Shown: in pieces, positions 32,500-39,517 of the stretch
Position numbering within the stretch: the stretch's first letter is position 1
Layout of the letters: each line of letters opens with the position of its first letter
Origin: Salinivibrio sp. ES.052
GTDB taxonomy: Bacteria; Pseudomonadota; Gammaproteobacteria; Enterobacterales; Vibrionaceae
Direction of reading: 5' to 3'
Assembly (NCBI RefSeq): GCF_900141775.1
Contig: NZ_FSRI01000003.1
Span: 496,001-560,000 of the forward strand
DNA length: 64,000 bases
The notes under the pieces: model-generated
Databases searched by the model: none
What the model was told of the DNA's origin: nothing
What the model saw: only the letters and a program-made list of their open reading frames with translations
Made by a program: the position numbers and the translations under genes

Positions 32500-33687
32500 C
32501 TAGTGTTTGACGAATAATTGGCGCGGTAGATCGCACAAGGTTTGAGCCCCATCGCGGGTGATCACGATGCTTTCTGTGGTTTCTATCCCCCAGTCTTTCA
32601 TCCAAAGCCCGGGCATAAAATGAAAGGTCATTCCTTCGCGCAAAATCGTTAGATCACTGGGACGCAAACTCATGGTGCGCTCGCCCCAATCGGGTGGGTA
32701 GCTTAACCCTATCGGATAGCCACAACGCGCCCCTTCACGATCGAATCCATAACGCAATAGTGCATCATTGAGTGCATTAGCAATATCACCACAGGTATTC
32801 CCCGGTTTGGCGACGGTAAGGCCTGCATCAAGACCTACTTGCAGCGCTTCGTCGGCACGTAAAAATTCAATGCCAGGATCACCCAAGAATATGGTGCGTG
32901 AGAGGGGGCAATGATAACGACGATGGACCCCCGCAATTTCAAAAAACGTCCCTTCCCCACGTTTGAATGGACGATCGTCCCAAGTTAAGTGGGGCGCAGC
33001 GGCATCACCTCCCGAGGGCAACATTGGAACAATGGCGGCATAATCGCCAAAATGACCGTCGTGGCCGACGACTGCATGTTTGTTGATTTCGGCAACCAGC
33101 AGGTGCTTAGGTAAGCCCGGTTCAATCATCTCAAAGGCGACACGGTGCATATTCTCCACGATACGTGCCGCGGTGTGCATGTAAGTGAGCTCTTGATCGG
33201 ATTTGACTGCGCGGCACCAGTTGACCAGCCCGGTCGTATCGACCAAGGTTGCCATGGGTAGGTTGTCTTTCAGTGATTCAAAGGCGGTGGCGCTGAAATA
33301 GTAGTTATCTTTCTCAACACCGATGCGTCCGCGATCCCAGTAGCGTTCAGCCAGCACATAATTAGAGAGGTACTCCATTGGATGGAGTGGAGGGTTCATC
33401 ACATAATGATCAGGATAGTAACTAATGCACTCGGCATTCATATACACAGTACGCAGGGCGCCATTGGCGTCTTGGATACGACCAAACCATAGCGGATCAC
33501 CGGTCGAGCCAATGACAACACACTGAGGCACATAAAAAGACCAGCCATCATACCCAGTCAGCCACGCCATATTTGACGGATCGTGTACCAACAAGGTGTC
33601 GATTTCGTGTTCTTCCATGGCATAGCGAACCTTGGCTAAACGGGCGCTGTATTCTTCGTAAGAGAACTTCAATACAACGTCGCTCAT
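32500..33687 (-). CDS. doeA: Ectoine hydrolase
   Basis: M24-family (creatinase/prolidase-like) enzyme of 395 residues, close to the usual DoeA length. The N-terminal creatinase-type domain (about 10-165; LLVHDPSNMAWLTGYDGWSF) precedes a pita-bread domain (about 170-395) with LPSGGDAAAPHLTWDDRPFK, FFEIAGVHRRYHCPLSRTIF and GIETTESIVI. DoeA opens the ectoine ring to N-acetyl-diaminobutyrate. It is the first gene of the doeA-doeB-doeX cluster, and a 37-base palindrome lies 53 bp upstream of its start codon. Confidence 0.93.
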   Translation of the reverse strand: MSDVVLKFSYEEYSARLAKVRYAMEEHEIDTLLVHDPSNMAWLTGYDGWSFYVPQCVVIGSTGDPLWFGRIQDANGALRTVYMNAECISYYPDHYVMNPPLHPMEYLSNYVLAERYWDRGRIGVEKDNYYFSATAFESLKDNLPMATLVDTTGLVNWCRAVKSDQELTYMHTAARIVENMHRVAFEMIEPGLPKHLLVAEINKHAVVGHDGHFGDYAAIVPMLPSGGDAAAPHLTWDDRPFKRGEGTFFEIAGVHRRYHCPLSRTIFLGDPGIEFLRADEALQVGLDAGLTVAKPGNTCGDIANALNDALLRYGFDREGARCGYPIGLSYPPDWGERTMSLRPSDLTILREGMTFHFMPGLWMKDWGIETTESIVITRDGAQTLCDLPRQLFVKH

Positions 33688-34098
33688 ACGCGTGACTCCT
33701 GTTCAATACCACGACTGTGGTGCTTATAAACGTACTACTGACCGGTAATCAAACTTGGATCAAGTATGATTACCGGTACAGAAAGGTGCCGTTTTTCGGT
33801 CTTGTTATCGAACAAACGGAGGAAGCGCTGGTGTTGCGCGGTCCTATCTAGGCGACTCTACTGTCTACTGTGGCTCATCGCTCGTACGGCCATGTGGCTC
33901 GCTCACCGGATAAGATTTTGTTTCGCCTCTAGTTAAGTGTTAAACCATGGAGTGAAAACCCGTCAAGTTTTATTAGCAACAAATTTGTCACTAAACTGCC
34001 AATCTGTGCAGACAGGAAAGTGTTGGCGTGAAGCGGGAAAGCGTGGGAAGGGGATACGAAATACGATAAGACAGATCATGAATAGTCTATGTAACACG
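33688..34098. other. Intergenic region upstream of doeA; no supported gene
   Basis: About 410 bases. It holds the doeA upstream palindrome (33741-33777). A plus-strand frame at 33937-34170 has no ribosome site or recognisable product and overlaps the small membrane-protein gene on the other strand. Confidence 0.6.
33741..33777. promoter_or_regulatory. 37-bp near-perfect palindrome upstream of doeA
   Basis: Arms of 17 bases around a three-base centre, 16 of 17 pairs symmetric. The outer arms are ACCGGTAATCA and TGATTACCGGT; the inner arms are ACTTG and CAAGT. No T-tract follows on either strand, and no gene ends nearby, so it is not a normal terminator. Position suggests an operator or a cruciform-forming control element of doeA. 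Confidence 0.65.
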
Positions 34099-34425
34099 TT
34101 ATCCCGCATCCGACGTGCCTTTCTTGTGGTTCGGGTGACAAAATACACAGAGGTAAAGAGCAACTGCTAAGGCAAAAAATTGTATATATCCAGGAAGCTG
34201 GAGAGTGTCTACTATCGTATCGTTGAAAAAGAGTATGTCTCCGGCATCGTAACCTCCTTTTACCTTACCACCGTAAAAAAATATCGACATGTATTGACCC
34301 GCGCTAATGAGCATCAGTGCATACTTGGAAAAGAAAACGATTTTTTCCGACGGCGATGCATTAAACTTCTTTAATAAATAAACAAAAACAATGGAAGTTA
34401 GCACGAAAATATATTTTTCAATCAC
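34099..34425 (-). CDS. Small membrane protein, putative immunity protein, class B
   Basis: Protein of 108 residues from a GTG, with three hydrophobic helices (about 5-20, 30-50, 75-95). It shares SIFFYGGKVKGGYDAGDILF and the ending FFALAVALYLCVFCHP with the protein at 35551-35871. It is last in the array of small membrane proteins behind the hcp-effector pair. A short upstream frame (SLALDIDRYLSD then stop) may be a last trace of an effector tail. The immunity role is inferred from context and paralogy. Confidence 0.6.
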   Translation of the reverse strand: MIEKYIFVLTSIVFVYLLKKFNASPSEKIVFFSKYALMLISAGQYMSIFFYGGKVKGGYDAGDILFFNDTIVDTLQLPGYIQFFALAVALYLCVFCHPNHKKGTSDAG

Positions 34426-34502
34426 TTAAATACCTGTCTATATCGAGTGCGAGTGAGTGCGAATTTTTTTCGAAAATAAACGATTATGATTAAAGTGTTT
34501 GT

Positions 34503-34775
34503 TTACTGCCTTTTGGGGGTTAATAGTCCTAAAAATAAACATATAATGATACTAAGCCACCTAATCATTTCATTTTTTTTAAATGATAGATTTGGGAATA
34601 TATCCATCAATAAAGCTCCATTTATGAAAATAGAGTAGTCATTTCCACCGATAAAACCAATAACTAGAACGACGTAGATGAAAAGGCATGCTGATCTTTT
34701 AAAGGGTATACGAGACACCTTTCGTAAAATAGCTAATAACAAAACTGTAATTAAGAAAAATAAAAATTCGCTCAA
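34503..34775 (-). CDS. Small membrane protein, putative immunity protein, class A (copy 1)
   Basis: Protein of 90 residues starting at TTG, with three hydrophobic helices. It is about 86 percent identical (counted by eye) to the protein at 36914-37186 that directly follows the intact effector; the last 40 residues, including LFLGLLTPKRQ, are almost the same. It follows a remnant of the effector C-terminus by two bases. This looks like a duplicated, now orphan, immunity gene. Confidence 0.65.
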   Translation of the reverse strand: MSEFLFFLITVLLLAILRKVSRIPFKRSACLFIYVVLVIGFIGGNDYSIFINGALLMDIFPNLSFKKNEMIRWLSIIICLFLGLLTPKRQ

Positions 34776-34777
34776 CT

Positions 34778-35008
34778 TTACGAGTCCTTTATAGCTTTGA
34801 TGTTGTAGTGATCTGCTGGTGCTTCCACTCCTAGTGCATACTTTCTCATTACTTGATAACCTCTCAAGTAAGTCTCGGATCTATGGATGAATAGCTTAAA
34901 TATTTTTGGGTTTTTGCTATAAGTCCAAATGCGATATTCTCCTTTTATAATACTTATCGTCATCCATAACATACTATATTTTACTCTCATAAACGCTTTT
35001 ATTCCCAT
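34778..35008 (-). pseudogene. Effector C-terminal remnant 1 (next to class A immunity gene)
   Basis: A frame of 76 residues. The last 50 or so match the C-terminus of the intact effector at 37183-37953: KIFKLF, TYLRGYQ, ALGVEAPADHYNIKAIKDS. The front part does not match the effector's hydrophobic domain. The final two effector residues are lost to a TAA. Its tail is the closest of all the remnants to the intact effector, and the gene after it is of the same immunity class. Confidence 0.75.
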
Positions 35009-35046
35009 TTTTCACTGAAAAATTTTATTTACTTAGTGAGGAATAT

Positions 35047-35370
35047 TTAAAACTTATCATTCCTTGGAAAGTTTTTGGGATGTTTAGGTGCGCAAAATAT
35101 ATACATAGTACACAAAGATAAAAAGCTAGCCATTTGAATGATTGTGTTGGGGAGGAAGTGAGTAAACAAAGAGTTAAAAAAATCAGGCTCTACATCAACC
35201 CCGTTAAGCTCTACTCCGTATAATGCAATTGAGAAAAACTGCACACCCAATAAGAAAAAAATAATGCAGTATGGATAATATACAATTTTCGATAACCGAA
35301 GCTTTGATAATTTTCTTGTTATTAATATTATTATTAGTGATGTAAGAGCAAAAGATAATTCAGCGATCAT
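35047..35370 (-). CDS. Small membrane protein, putative immunity protein, class D
   Basis: Protein of 107 residues with three hydrophobic helices. It shares the array pattern VQFFSIALYGVELNGVD followed by an FF and a leucine-proline-asparagine segment near 75-85, but is the most diverged member. It begins three bases after the stop of an effector-tail remnant. Its C-terminus is basic (APKHPKNFPRNDKF), suggesting a cytoplasmic end. Role inferred from the array. Confidence 0.6.
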   Translation of the reverse strand: MIAELSFALTSLIIILITRKLSKLRLSKIVYYPYCIIFFLLGVQFFSIALYGVELNGVDVEPDFFNSLFTHFLPNTIIQMASFLSLCTMYIFCAPKHPKNFPRNDKF

Positions 35371-35373
35371 TGT

Positions 35374-35512
35374 TTATCTCCTTATATATTTTCTTCCAGT
35401 GTAATAATCACTTGTGCCTTCTACTCCTAAAGAGAACTTACTCGTCGCCTTCAAGATAAGTCACTGTACTATAGGTCAATATTTTAAGTGCTTTATTATC
35501 TAAGATAAAGAT
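35374..35512 (-). pseudogene. Effector C-terminal remnant 2 (next to class D immunity gene)
   Basis: Two frames together restore an effector tail. The upstream frame gives DNKALKILTYSTVTYLEG, matching NAKRFKLFRYSSEDYLRG of the intact effector. After a small deletion near 35448 the next frame gives ATSKFSLGVEGTSDYYTG and ends RKYIRR. No part of the effector before this region is found. The tail differs from that of the intact effector in its last ten residues. Confidence 0.75.
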
Positions 35513-35550
35513 TAAATGTTTTTATGTAAAAACACACATATGTGAAGTTT

Positions 35551-35871
35551 TTATTGTTCTCGTTTGGGATGGCAAAAAAATGCTAGGTAAATAACGAAAG
35601 CCAAAGCAAAGAATTGAACACTGTTGGGCAAGTCTAGGCTTTCTACCAAAAAATCTTCAAAGAACAAAATCCTGCCATCTACCCCCCCTTTTACTGGCAT
35701 GCTGTATGAAAAAATTGAGTAGTATTGTACGCCAACAACAAGTAAAACGATATGTTTAAAAATGTATAAACATCTTTTTGATCTTTTCTTGACCCATTTC
35801 CTAAAGTGATAGGCTATTAATACAGTTATTATTATAAATGATATATAATTAATGGTTTTCTCTCTTTTCAA
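35551..35871 (-). CDS. Small membrane protein, putative immunity protein, class B
   Basis: Protein of 106 residues from a TTG start, with hydrophobic helices at about 8-22, 33-52 and 80-98. It shares VGVQYYSIFSYSMPVKGGVD and SVQFFALAFVIYL, ending AFFCHPKREQ, with the protein at 34099-34425. No clear effector remnant was recognised in the 80 bases upstream. Putative immunity protein by paralogy. Confidence 0.6.
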   Translation of the reverse strand: MKREKTINYISFIIITVLIAYHFRKWVKKRSKRCLYIFKHIVLLVVGVQYYSIFSYSMPVKGGVDGRILFFEDFLVESLDLPNSVQFFALAFVIYLAFFCHPKREQ

Positions 35872-35953
35872 TCTTCTTTTTAAATGTTAAAAGACGTGTA
35901 TGTTGCCATCAAAACGGTTATATGTAAATGAGATGTGCCATTGCTTACATTTT

Positions 35954-36262
35954 CTATTTGATAACTCGCTTTGGTAGGCAAAAAACCAGTGTTAAGATGA
36001 AAAAAAACAGAGATGCCCACTGGATTGTAGGGTTTGGTAAGTTCATTGTACAAACAATAAATGCCTCAAAAAAAGGGATCCTAGCTGCCACGCCAGCCGT
36101 CTGTGTGCCATGTTGGAATATTGCCCAGAACTGAGTGCCTAAGAATAAAAAAAATATAAATTTTAAAAAAAGGAGAGTGCTATTCGACGGTATGCGATTT
36201 AGGCGCCAAAGGGAATAGATTAAGGCAAAAGAGATAACAAAAAACAATATAAGAGCGATCAT
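35954..36262 (-). CDS. Small membrane protein, putative immunity protein, class C
   Basis: Protein of 102 residues with three hydrophobic helices. Its ATG overlaps the TGA of the preceding effector remnant (ATGA), the same translational coupling that links the intact effector with its own immunity gene. It shares TQFWAIFQHGTQTAGVAARI followed by PFFEAFIV and NLPNPTIQW with the frameshifted gene at 36487-36791. Confidence 0.62.
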   Translation of the reverse strand: MIALILFFVISFALIYSLWRLNRIPSNSTLLFLKFIFFLFLGTQFWAIFQHGTQTAGVAARIPFFEAFIVCTMNLPNPTIQWASLFFFILTLVFCLPKRVIK

Positions 36263-36425
36263 TTTCGTACCTCTTTATACAGTGAATATGTTGTAAAACT
36301 ATCACTTACGGACTCTGCGCCTAGAGATAGTCGGCTTGAGGCTTGATAACCTCTTAGGTAATCCTCGAGCTATATCGAAATAGCTTAAATCTTTTAGCAT
36401 TTTTGCCCTTAGTCCAAGAGTTAGA
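36259..36425 (-). pseudogene. Effector C-terminal remnant 3 (next to class C immunity gene)
   Basis: The upstream frame reads SWTKGKNAKRFKLFRYSS, almost the same as TWTKSRNAKRFKLFRYSS of the intact effector. A one-base deletion near 36367 shifts it. The continuing frame reads EDYLRGYQASSRLSLGAESV and then a different tail ending TYSLYKEVRK. Only this C-terminal part remains; nothing upstream matches the effector core. Confidence 0.8.
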
Positions 36426-36486
36426 CGTTAGGGTGATCGCATGATTTTCAGTAAAAATAGTAATTTTTAATTTATTTATCAGTCGG

Positions 36487-36791
36487 TTACTTTGGCTTTT
36501 TGGGAAAGCAAAAAATAACAATGAGCATACAAAAAATAAATGATAGCCACTGAACGGCAGGGTTCGGTAGATGTAAGTAATGAACTATAATATCCTCAAA
36601 GAATGTAACTCTCACAGGCACGCCAGCAGTCTTGTTTCCATATTGAAAAATAGAAAAAAATTGTATTGCAAAGGGAAAAGGTACAATAACCCTTAGGAAA
36701 AAAACTTTCCTTTGCATGGCTTGGTATTTATTCGCCATAATAAATAGAAAAGAAAAATAGATGTAACAGAAAAACCTATTATACTGGTCAT
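36487..36791 (-). pseudogene. Frameshifted class C immunity-like gene
   Basis: From the ATG at 36791, which overlaps the stop of an effector tail remnant, the frame reads MTSIIGFSVTSIFLFYLLWR and stops early. After a shift in a run of seven A (36698-36704) the neighbouring frame continues with VIVPFPFAIQFFSIFQYG, then the class C features TAGV, FFE, LPNPAVQW and FCFPKKPK. Joined, the two parts match the protein at 35954-36262 end to end. It is either a recent inactivation, phase variation, or a sequencing error in the homopolymer. Confidence 0.75.
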
Positions 36792-36855
36792 TTTTTCATC
36801 TCATTGTATAAGGAGTCAGCAGTCATCCCATCGCCAACGGCTCCTGTAATAAGCT
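36788..36855 (-). pseudogene. Effector C-terminal remnant 4 (short tail)
   Basis: A short frame LITGAVGDGMTADSLYNEMK ending K-stop, whose TGA overlaps the ATG of the frameshifted class C gene. The ending SLYNEMKK resembles SLYKEVRK of remnant 3, which also precedes a class C gene, and not the IKDSYK ending of the intact effector. Upstream similarity is lost. Confidence 0.5.
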
Positions 36856-36913
36856 ATACCCACAGTGGAGCGTGACCTTTTCGAAAAGAAATGAACGTGA
36901 TGAAAGTATTTAT

Positions 36914-37186
36914 TTACTGCCTTTTGGGAGTTAGTAGCCCTAAAAATAAACATATAATGATGCTAAGCCACCTAATTACTTCATTTTCTTCAAATGATAG
37001 GTTTGGGAATATATCCATCAATAAAGTTCCATTTATGAAAATAGAGTAGTAATTCCCACCGATAAAACCAATAACTAGAACAACGTAGATGAAAAGGCAT
37101 GCTGAACTTTTAAAGGATATGCGAGAGATCCCTCTCAACGCAGATAGTAGTAAAGCTGTAATTAAAAAAAATAATAACTCGCTCAC
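36914..37186 (-). CDS. Putative cognate immunity protein of the Hcp-linked effector, class A (copy 2)
   Basis: Protein of 90 residues from a GTG that overlaps the effector TGA (GTGA). Hydrophobic helices lie at about 3-18, 30-50 and 70-85, so it is an inner-membrane protein. Direct coupling to the effector makes it the best candidate for the cognate immunity factor. Membrane-embedded immunity proteins are usual for membrane-targeting toxins. A near copy lies at 34503-34775. Confidence 0.7.
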   Translation of the reverse strand: MSELLFFLITALLLSALRGISRISFKSSACLFIYVVLVIGFIGGNYYSIFINGTLLMDIFPNLSFEENEVIRWLSIIICLFLGLLTPKRQ

Positions 37187-37953
37187 TTGTATGAGTCCTT
37201 TATAGCGTCAATATTATAGTAATCTGCTGCCACTTCCACTCCCAGGGCGGACTTGCTCATTGCTTGATAACCTCTCAAGTAATCTTCAGAGCTATATCTG
37301 AAGAGCTTAAATCTTTTCGCATTTCTGCTCTTAGTCCAAGTCTGAGATGTACTCTTTGATAGTATTTGATAAGCCTTGTCGGCGTCTTTTACTGTGGTTG
37401 TTTTTGCTACCATTCCATAGCCGGACAAGGCCAAATCGACACCGTAGTAGGCCATGTTTCCATAGCTTTTAGGATATCCTGCAAATTCGGCGGCACCTTG
37501 ATAAGCTTCACGAACCAAGCCAGTCGCATCTTCGTCGCCATCTACAAAGTATTTACCGTTTTCATACATGTTGTTAAGCCCATGAGTCACCAACAATGCG
37601 CCGATCGAGCATAATGATGCGGCAGAGTAAATGCATATTGCTCCACCCGCGGCAACTTGCATGGCGCCGGCAATAGTACCGATTCCTTTTGAGGCAATTA
37701 ACGAAGACTGCTCCATTAAGCTGGATTGCTCTCTTTTCATTTCGGTAAGAGCTTGCGCTTTGGTTTTCTTACCCCGCTCAACGTCATTAACCAAGCACTG
37801 TTCAAACCGATCAATCTCTCTGACGAATTGATTCTTCAAAACCCCGCTTCGAATATGACGATTAGCGAGGCTTGTAGCTTGCATTGTTAGGCCTTTTCCT
37901 GCTTTTCTTACAACGGCAATGTCGTAAGGTGAGGGCTTAGATCTTACTCCCAT
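37183..37953 (-). CDS. Putative Hcp-delivered T6SS effector, DUF4225-like, membrane-active
   Basis: Protein of 256 residues. Residues 1-85 are charged and helical without a signal peptide. Residues 89-124 form a hydrophobic hairpin (GIGTIAGAMQVAAGGAICIY, then SLCSIGALLVTHGLNN). Then come conserved REAYQGAAEFAGYPKSYG and YYGVDLALSGYGMV segments, and a C-terminal region (205-256) with FKLFRYSSEDYLRGYQ. This plan resembles DUF4225 proteins as I remember them. Its ATG lies inside the last codons of hcp (10-base overlap), and its stop overlaps the immunity start. A pore-forming or membrane-disrupting role in rival cells is inference. Confidence 0.7.
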   Translation of the reverse strand: MGVRSKPSPYDIAVVRKAGKGLTMQATSLANRHIRSGVLKNQFVREIDRFEQCLVNDVERGKKTKAQALTEMKREQSSLMEQSSLIASKGIGTIAGAMQVAAGGAICIYSAASLCSIGALLVTHGLNNMYENGKYFVDGDEDATGLVREAYQGAAEFAGYPKSYGNMAYYGVDLALSGYGMVAKTTTVKDADKAYQILSKSTSQTWTKSRNAKRFKLFRYSSEDYLRGYQAMSKSALGVEVAADYYNIDAIKDSYK

Positions 37954-38420
37954 CGTTCGTAGCCTTGGGTACCAGTAATATTATGCTTCCATACGATATC
38001 TTTATACCGAAGAGCAATGTCCTCGGACATATCTTCATCGCCGGAAATAAGGACGTGAGGCTGGTTAAACGACAGGTGTGCGATAACGGCATCAACTAAC
38101 TCAATGGTGTAGTGGTTTTCGTTGTGGCCTTTATCATTGGTTCTGTAAAACCTTATCTCACACTGAATCTTCTCTTGTTTTGAAAAAGCAAGTCCAAGAA
38201 GAGGGGATGCCTTGTCGATCGGCTTTGTGATGGTTAAAGCACTGAGAGTTTTTCTGACTTGGTCCGCTTCTTTTTCTAACGAGTAGTTGCAAGCTAAAAC
38301 GGTTGCTTCGTCAGTGTGTGAAATCTGCGCTTTTCGCCCGATAGAGTCATCGGTATTGCAACCTTGGGTGATACAGCCTTGCGTTTCTCCAATCATCTTT
38401 ATGTATGCGGTATGGGCCAC
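37944..38420 (-). CDS. hcp: Hcp-family type VI secretion tube protein
   Basis: Protein of 158 residues from a GTG with GGAG upstream. It has the Hcp1 pattern of the enterobacterial/Vibrio evolved group: AYIKMIGETQGCITQGCN, DSIGRKAQISHTDEATVLAC, ITKPIDKASPLLGLAF, CEIRFYRTN, then HYTIELVDAVIAHLS and the ending NITGTQGYERWE. Hexameric Hcp rings form the T6SS tube and can chaperone effectors inside the ring. No sheath, baseplate or VgrG gene is in the window, so this is an auxiliary hcp module that depends on a core T6SS elsewhere. The effector gene overlaps its 3' end. Confidence 0.92.
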   Translation of the reverse strand: MAHTAYIKMIGETQGCITQGCNTDDSIGRKAQISHTDEATVLACNYSLEKEADQVRKTLSALTITKPIDKASPLLGLAFSKQEKIQCEIRFYRTNDKGHNENHYTIELVDAVIAHLSFNQPHVLISGDEDMSEDIALRYKDIVWKHNITGTQGYERWE

Positions 38421-38654
38421 GTTTTACTCCTAGCTTGGCTATTTATCGGCCGAATATATCAACTTTGATTGGCCAGAAATAAAGGCAAAGGGTTTTCTGG
38501 AATCAACCTCTCATCTGAATCCAAATGTAAAGGTATCGTAAAATCAAAGTATTAAGTTAGATCATATTGAACTGTCTGATCGTGGTGGGTATTTCGGTGA
38601 CAATATTCACTTAACAAATGGAGAAGAGATGAAGCCTGTTAAAGATTATGAAGA

Positions 38655-38694
38655 AAAGGGCCTGTAACCTGCCAAAACAGCGGATCACAGGCCC
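38655..38694 (-). terminator. Terminator after the NlpE-like gene
   Basis: Stem GGGCCTGT / ACAGGCCC (38658-38665 with 38687-38694) around a 21-base loop; on the minus strand it is followed by TTTTC. It lies just beyond the stop of the lipoprotein gene. Confidence 0.6.
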
Positions 38695-38702
38695 TCGATA
38701 GA

Positions 38703-39245
38703 TTACTGCTTTTTCAGGTGATACATCTCAGCAAGATCGCCTTCGATGGTTTCGCCATTCATGTCTTGCATGATCACCTGGTTTTCCGCCACAAAGAAGT
38801 GGTTAGGGCTGTCAGTCAGGCCTTCAAGGATGACGACACTGCCTGTTTCATCCCAAGTGAACGTACCTTCTTCTTTCAGTGCTTCACCCTCTTTTCCTAA
38901 ATATGCTTTGGTTAGTGAATAGGTTTTGTCTTGGTTGAGTGTGAGTGTGGTATCGATGCCTTCACAATCAGCACAGGGAACAACACCTTGATACGTGCCA
39001 TTCCAATCGAGTGACAGTTTTGCGTTATGATGATCAACCATCTCAGAGACGGTGTTTTCTGCGCTGTCGATAGCACTTTCTGCACTATCCATCGCTTGCT
39101 CTGCACCTTCTTTCGCCGTTTCTTGTGCGTTTTCTAGGGTACTTTCTACTTGTGTATCCGTCGTGGCTTGTTCATTGGCTTGTTGTTCACAGCCTACCAA
39201 AACGGCAACGAGAGCAAGGGGTGCCAGTAAATACGTTTTTTTCAT
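38703..39245 (-). CDS. nlpE: NlpE-like envelope lipoprotein
   Basis: Lipoprotein of 180 residues with lipobox LVGC, then an Ala/Glu/Ser-rich linker (about 20-70, with repeated SAE-AID-AEN-type units) and an NlpE N-terminal domain (about 80-180). The latter has YQGVVPCADCEGIDTTLTLN, whose CADC motif matches the CXXC of NlpE, and YSLTKAYLGKEGEA. E. coli NlpE signals surface contact and copper or lipoprotein stress to CpxA; it also has a second OB-fold domain, which is absent here. GAGG precedes the ATG. Monocistronic. Confidence 0.85.
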   Translation of the reverse strand: MKKTYLLAPLALVAVLVGCEQQANEQATTDTQVESTLENAQETAKEGAEQAMDSAESAIDSAENTVSEMVDHHNAKLSLDWNGTYQGVVPCADCEGIDTTLTLNQDKTYSLTKAYLGKEGEALKEEGTFTWDETGSVVILEGLTDSPNHFFVAENQVIMQDMNGETIEGDLAEMYHLKKQ

Positions 39246-39517
39246 GTTGACCTCATCCTATCTATTTTTACAGTCTAAAGCAGTTGCTGGCTGTTGCCTG
39301 CAATCAATGTGTCCATTTTAGATCGTGAGCAGGCTGGGGTGTCATTGTTGCGCTAGCATTAAGTCAGGGTTAGTCGATGAAAGTAAAGAAACCGTCAATT
39401 GATTGAATTGATCTAAGCCGCGATCCATTACGTTTACACCTCTGACCTGTTAGTCTAGTTAATGACAACATAGTAAACGAATGAATTATCACCCAAACGC
39501 GTGACAAATAAGGAGCG

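Noticed and set aside
33741-33777. Palindrome as a transposon end or attachment site
   Set aside because: No partner copy, target duplication or integrase gene was seen nearby.
33937-34170. A 77-codon plus-strand frame upstream of doeA
   Set aside because: No ribosome site, odd composition, and it overlaps the small membrane-protein gene on the other strand, which has paralogues.
36487-36738. An 83-residue protein starting MANKYQ
   Set aside because: The first 15 or so residues are the wrong frame of a longer gene starting at 36791; the similarity to the class C paralogue shows a frameshift instead.
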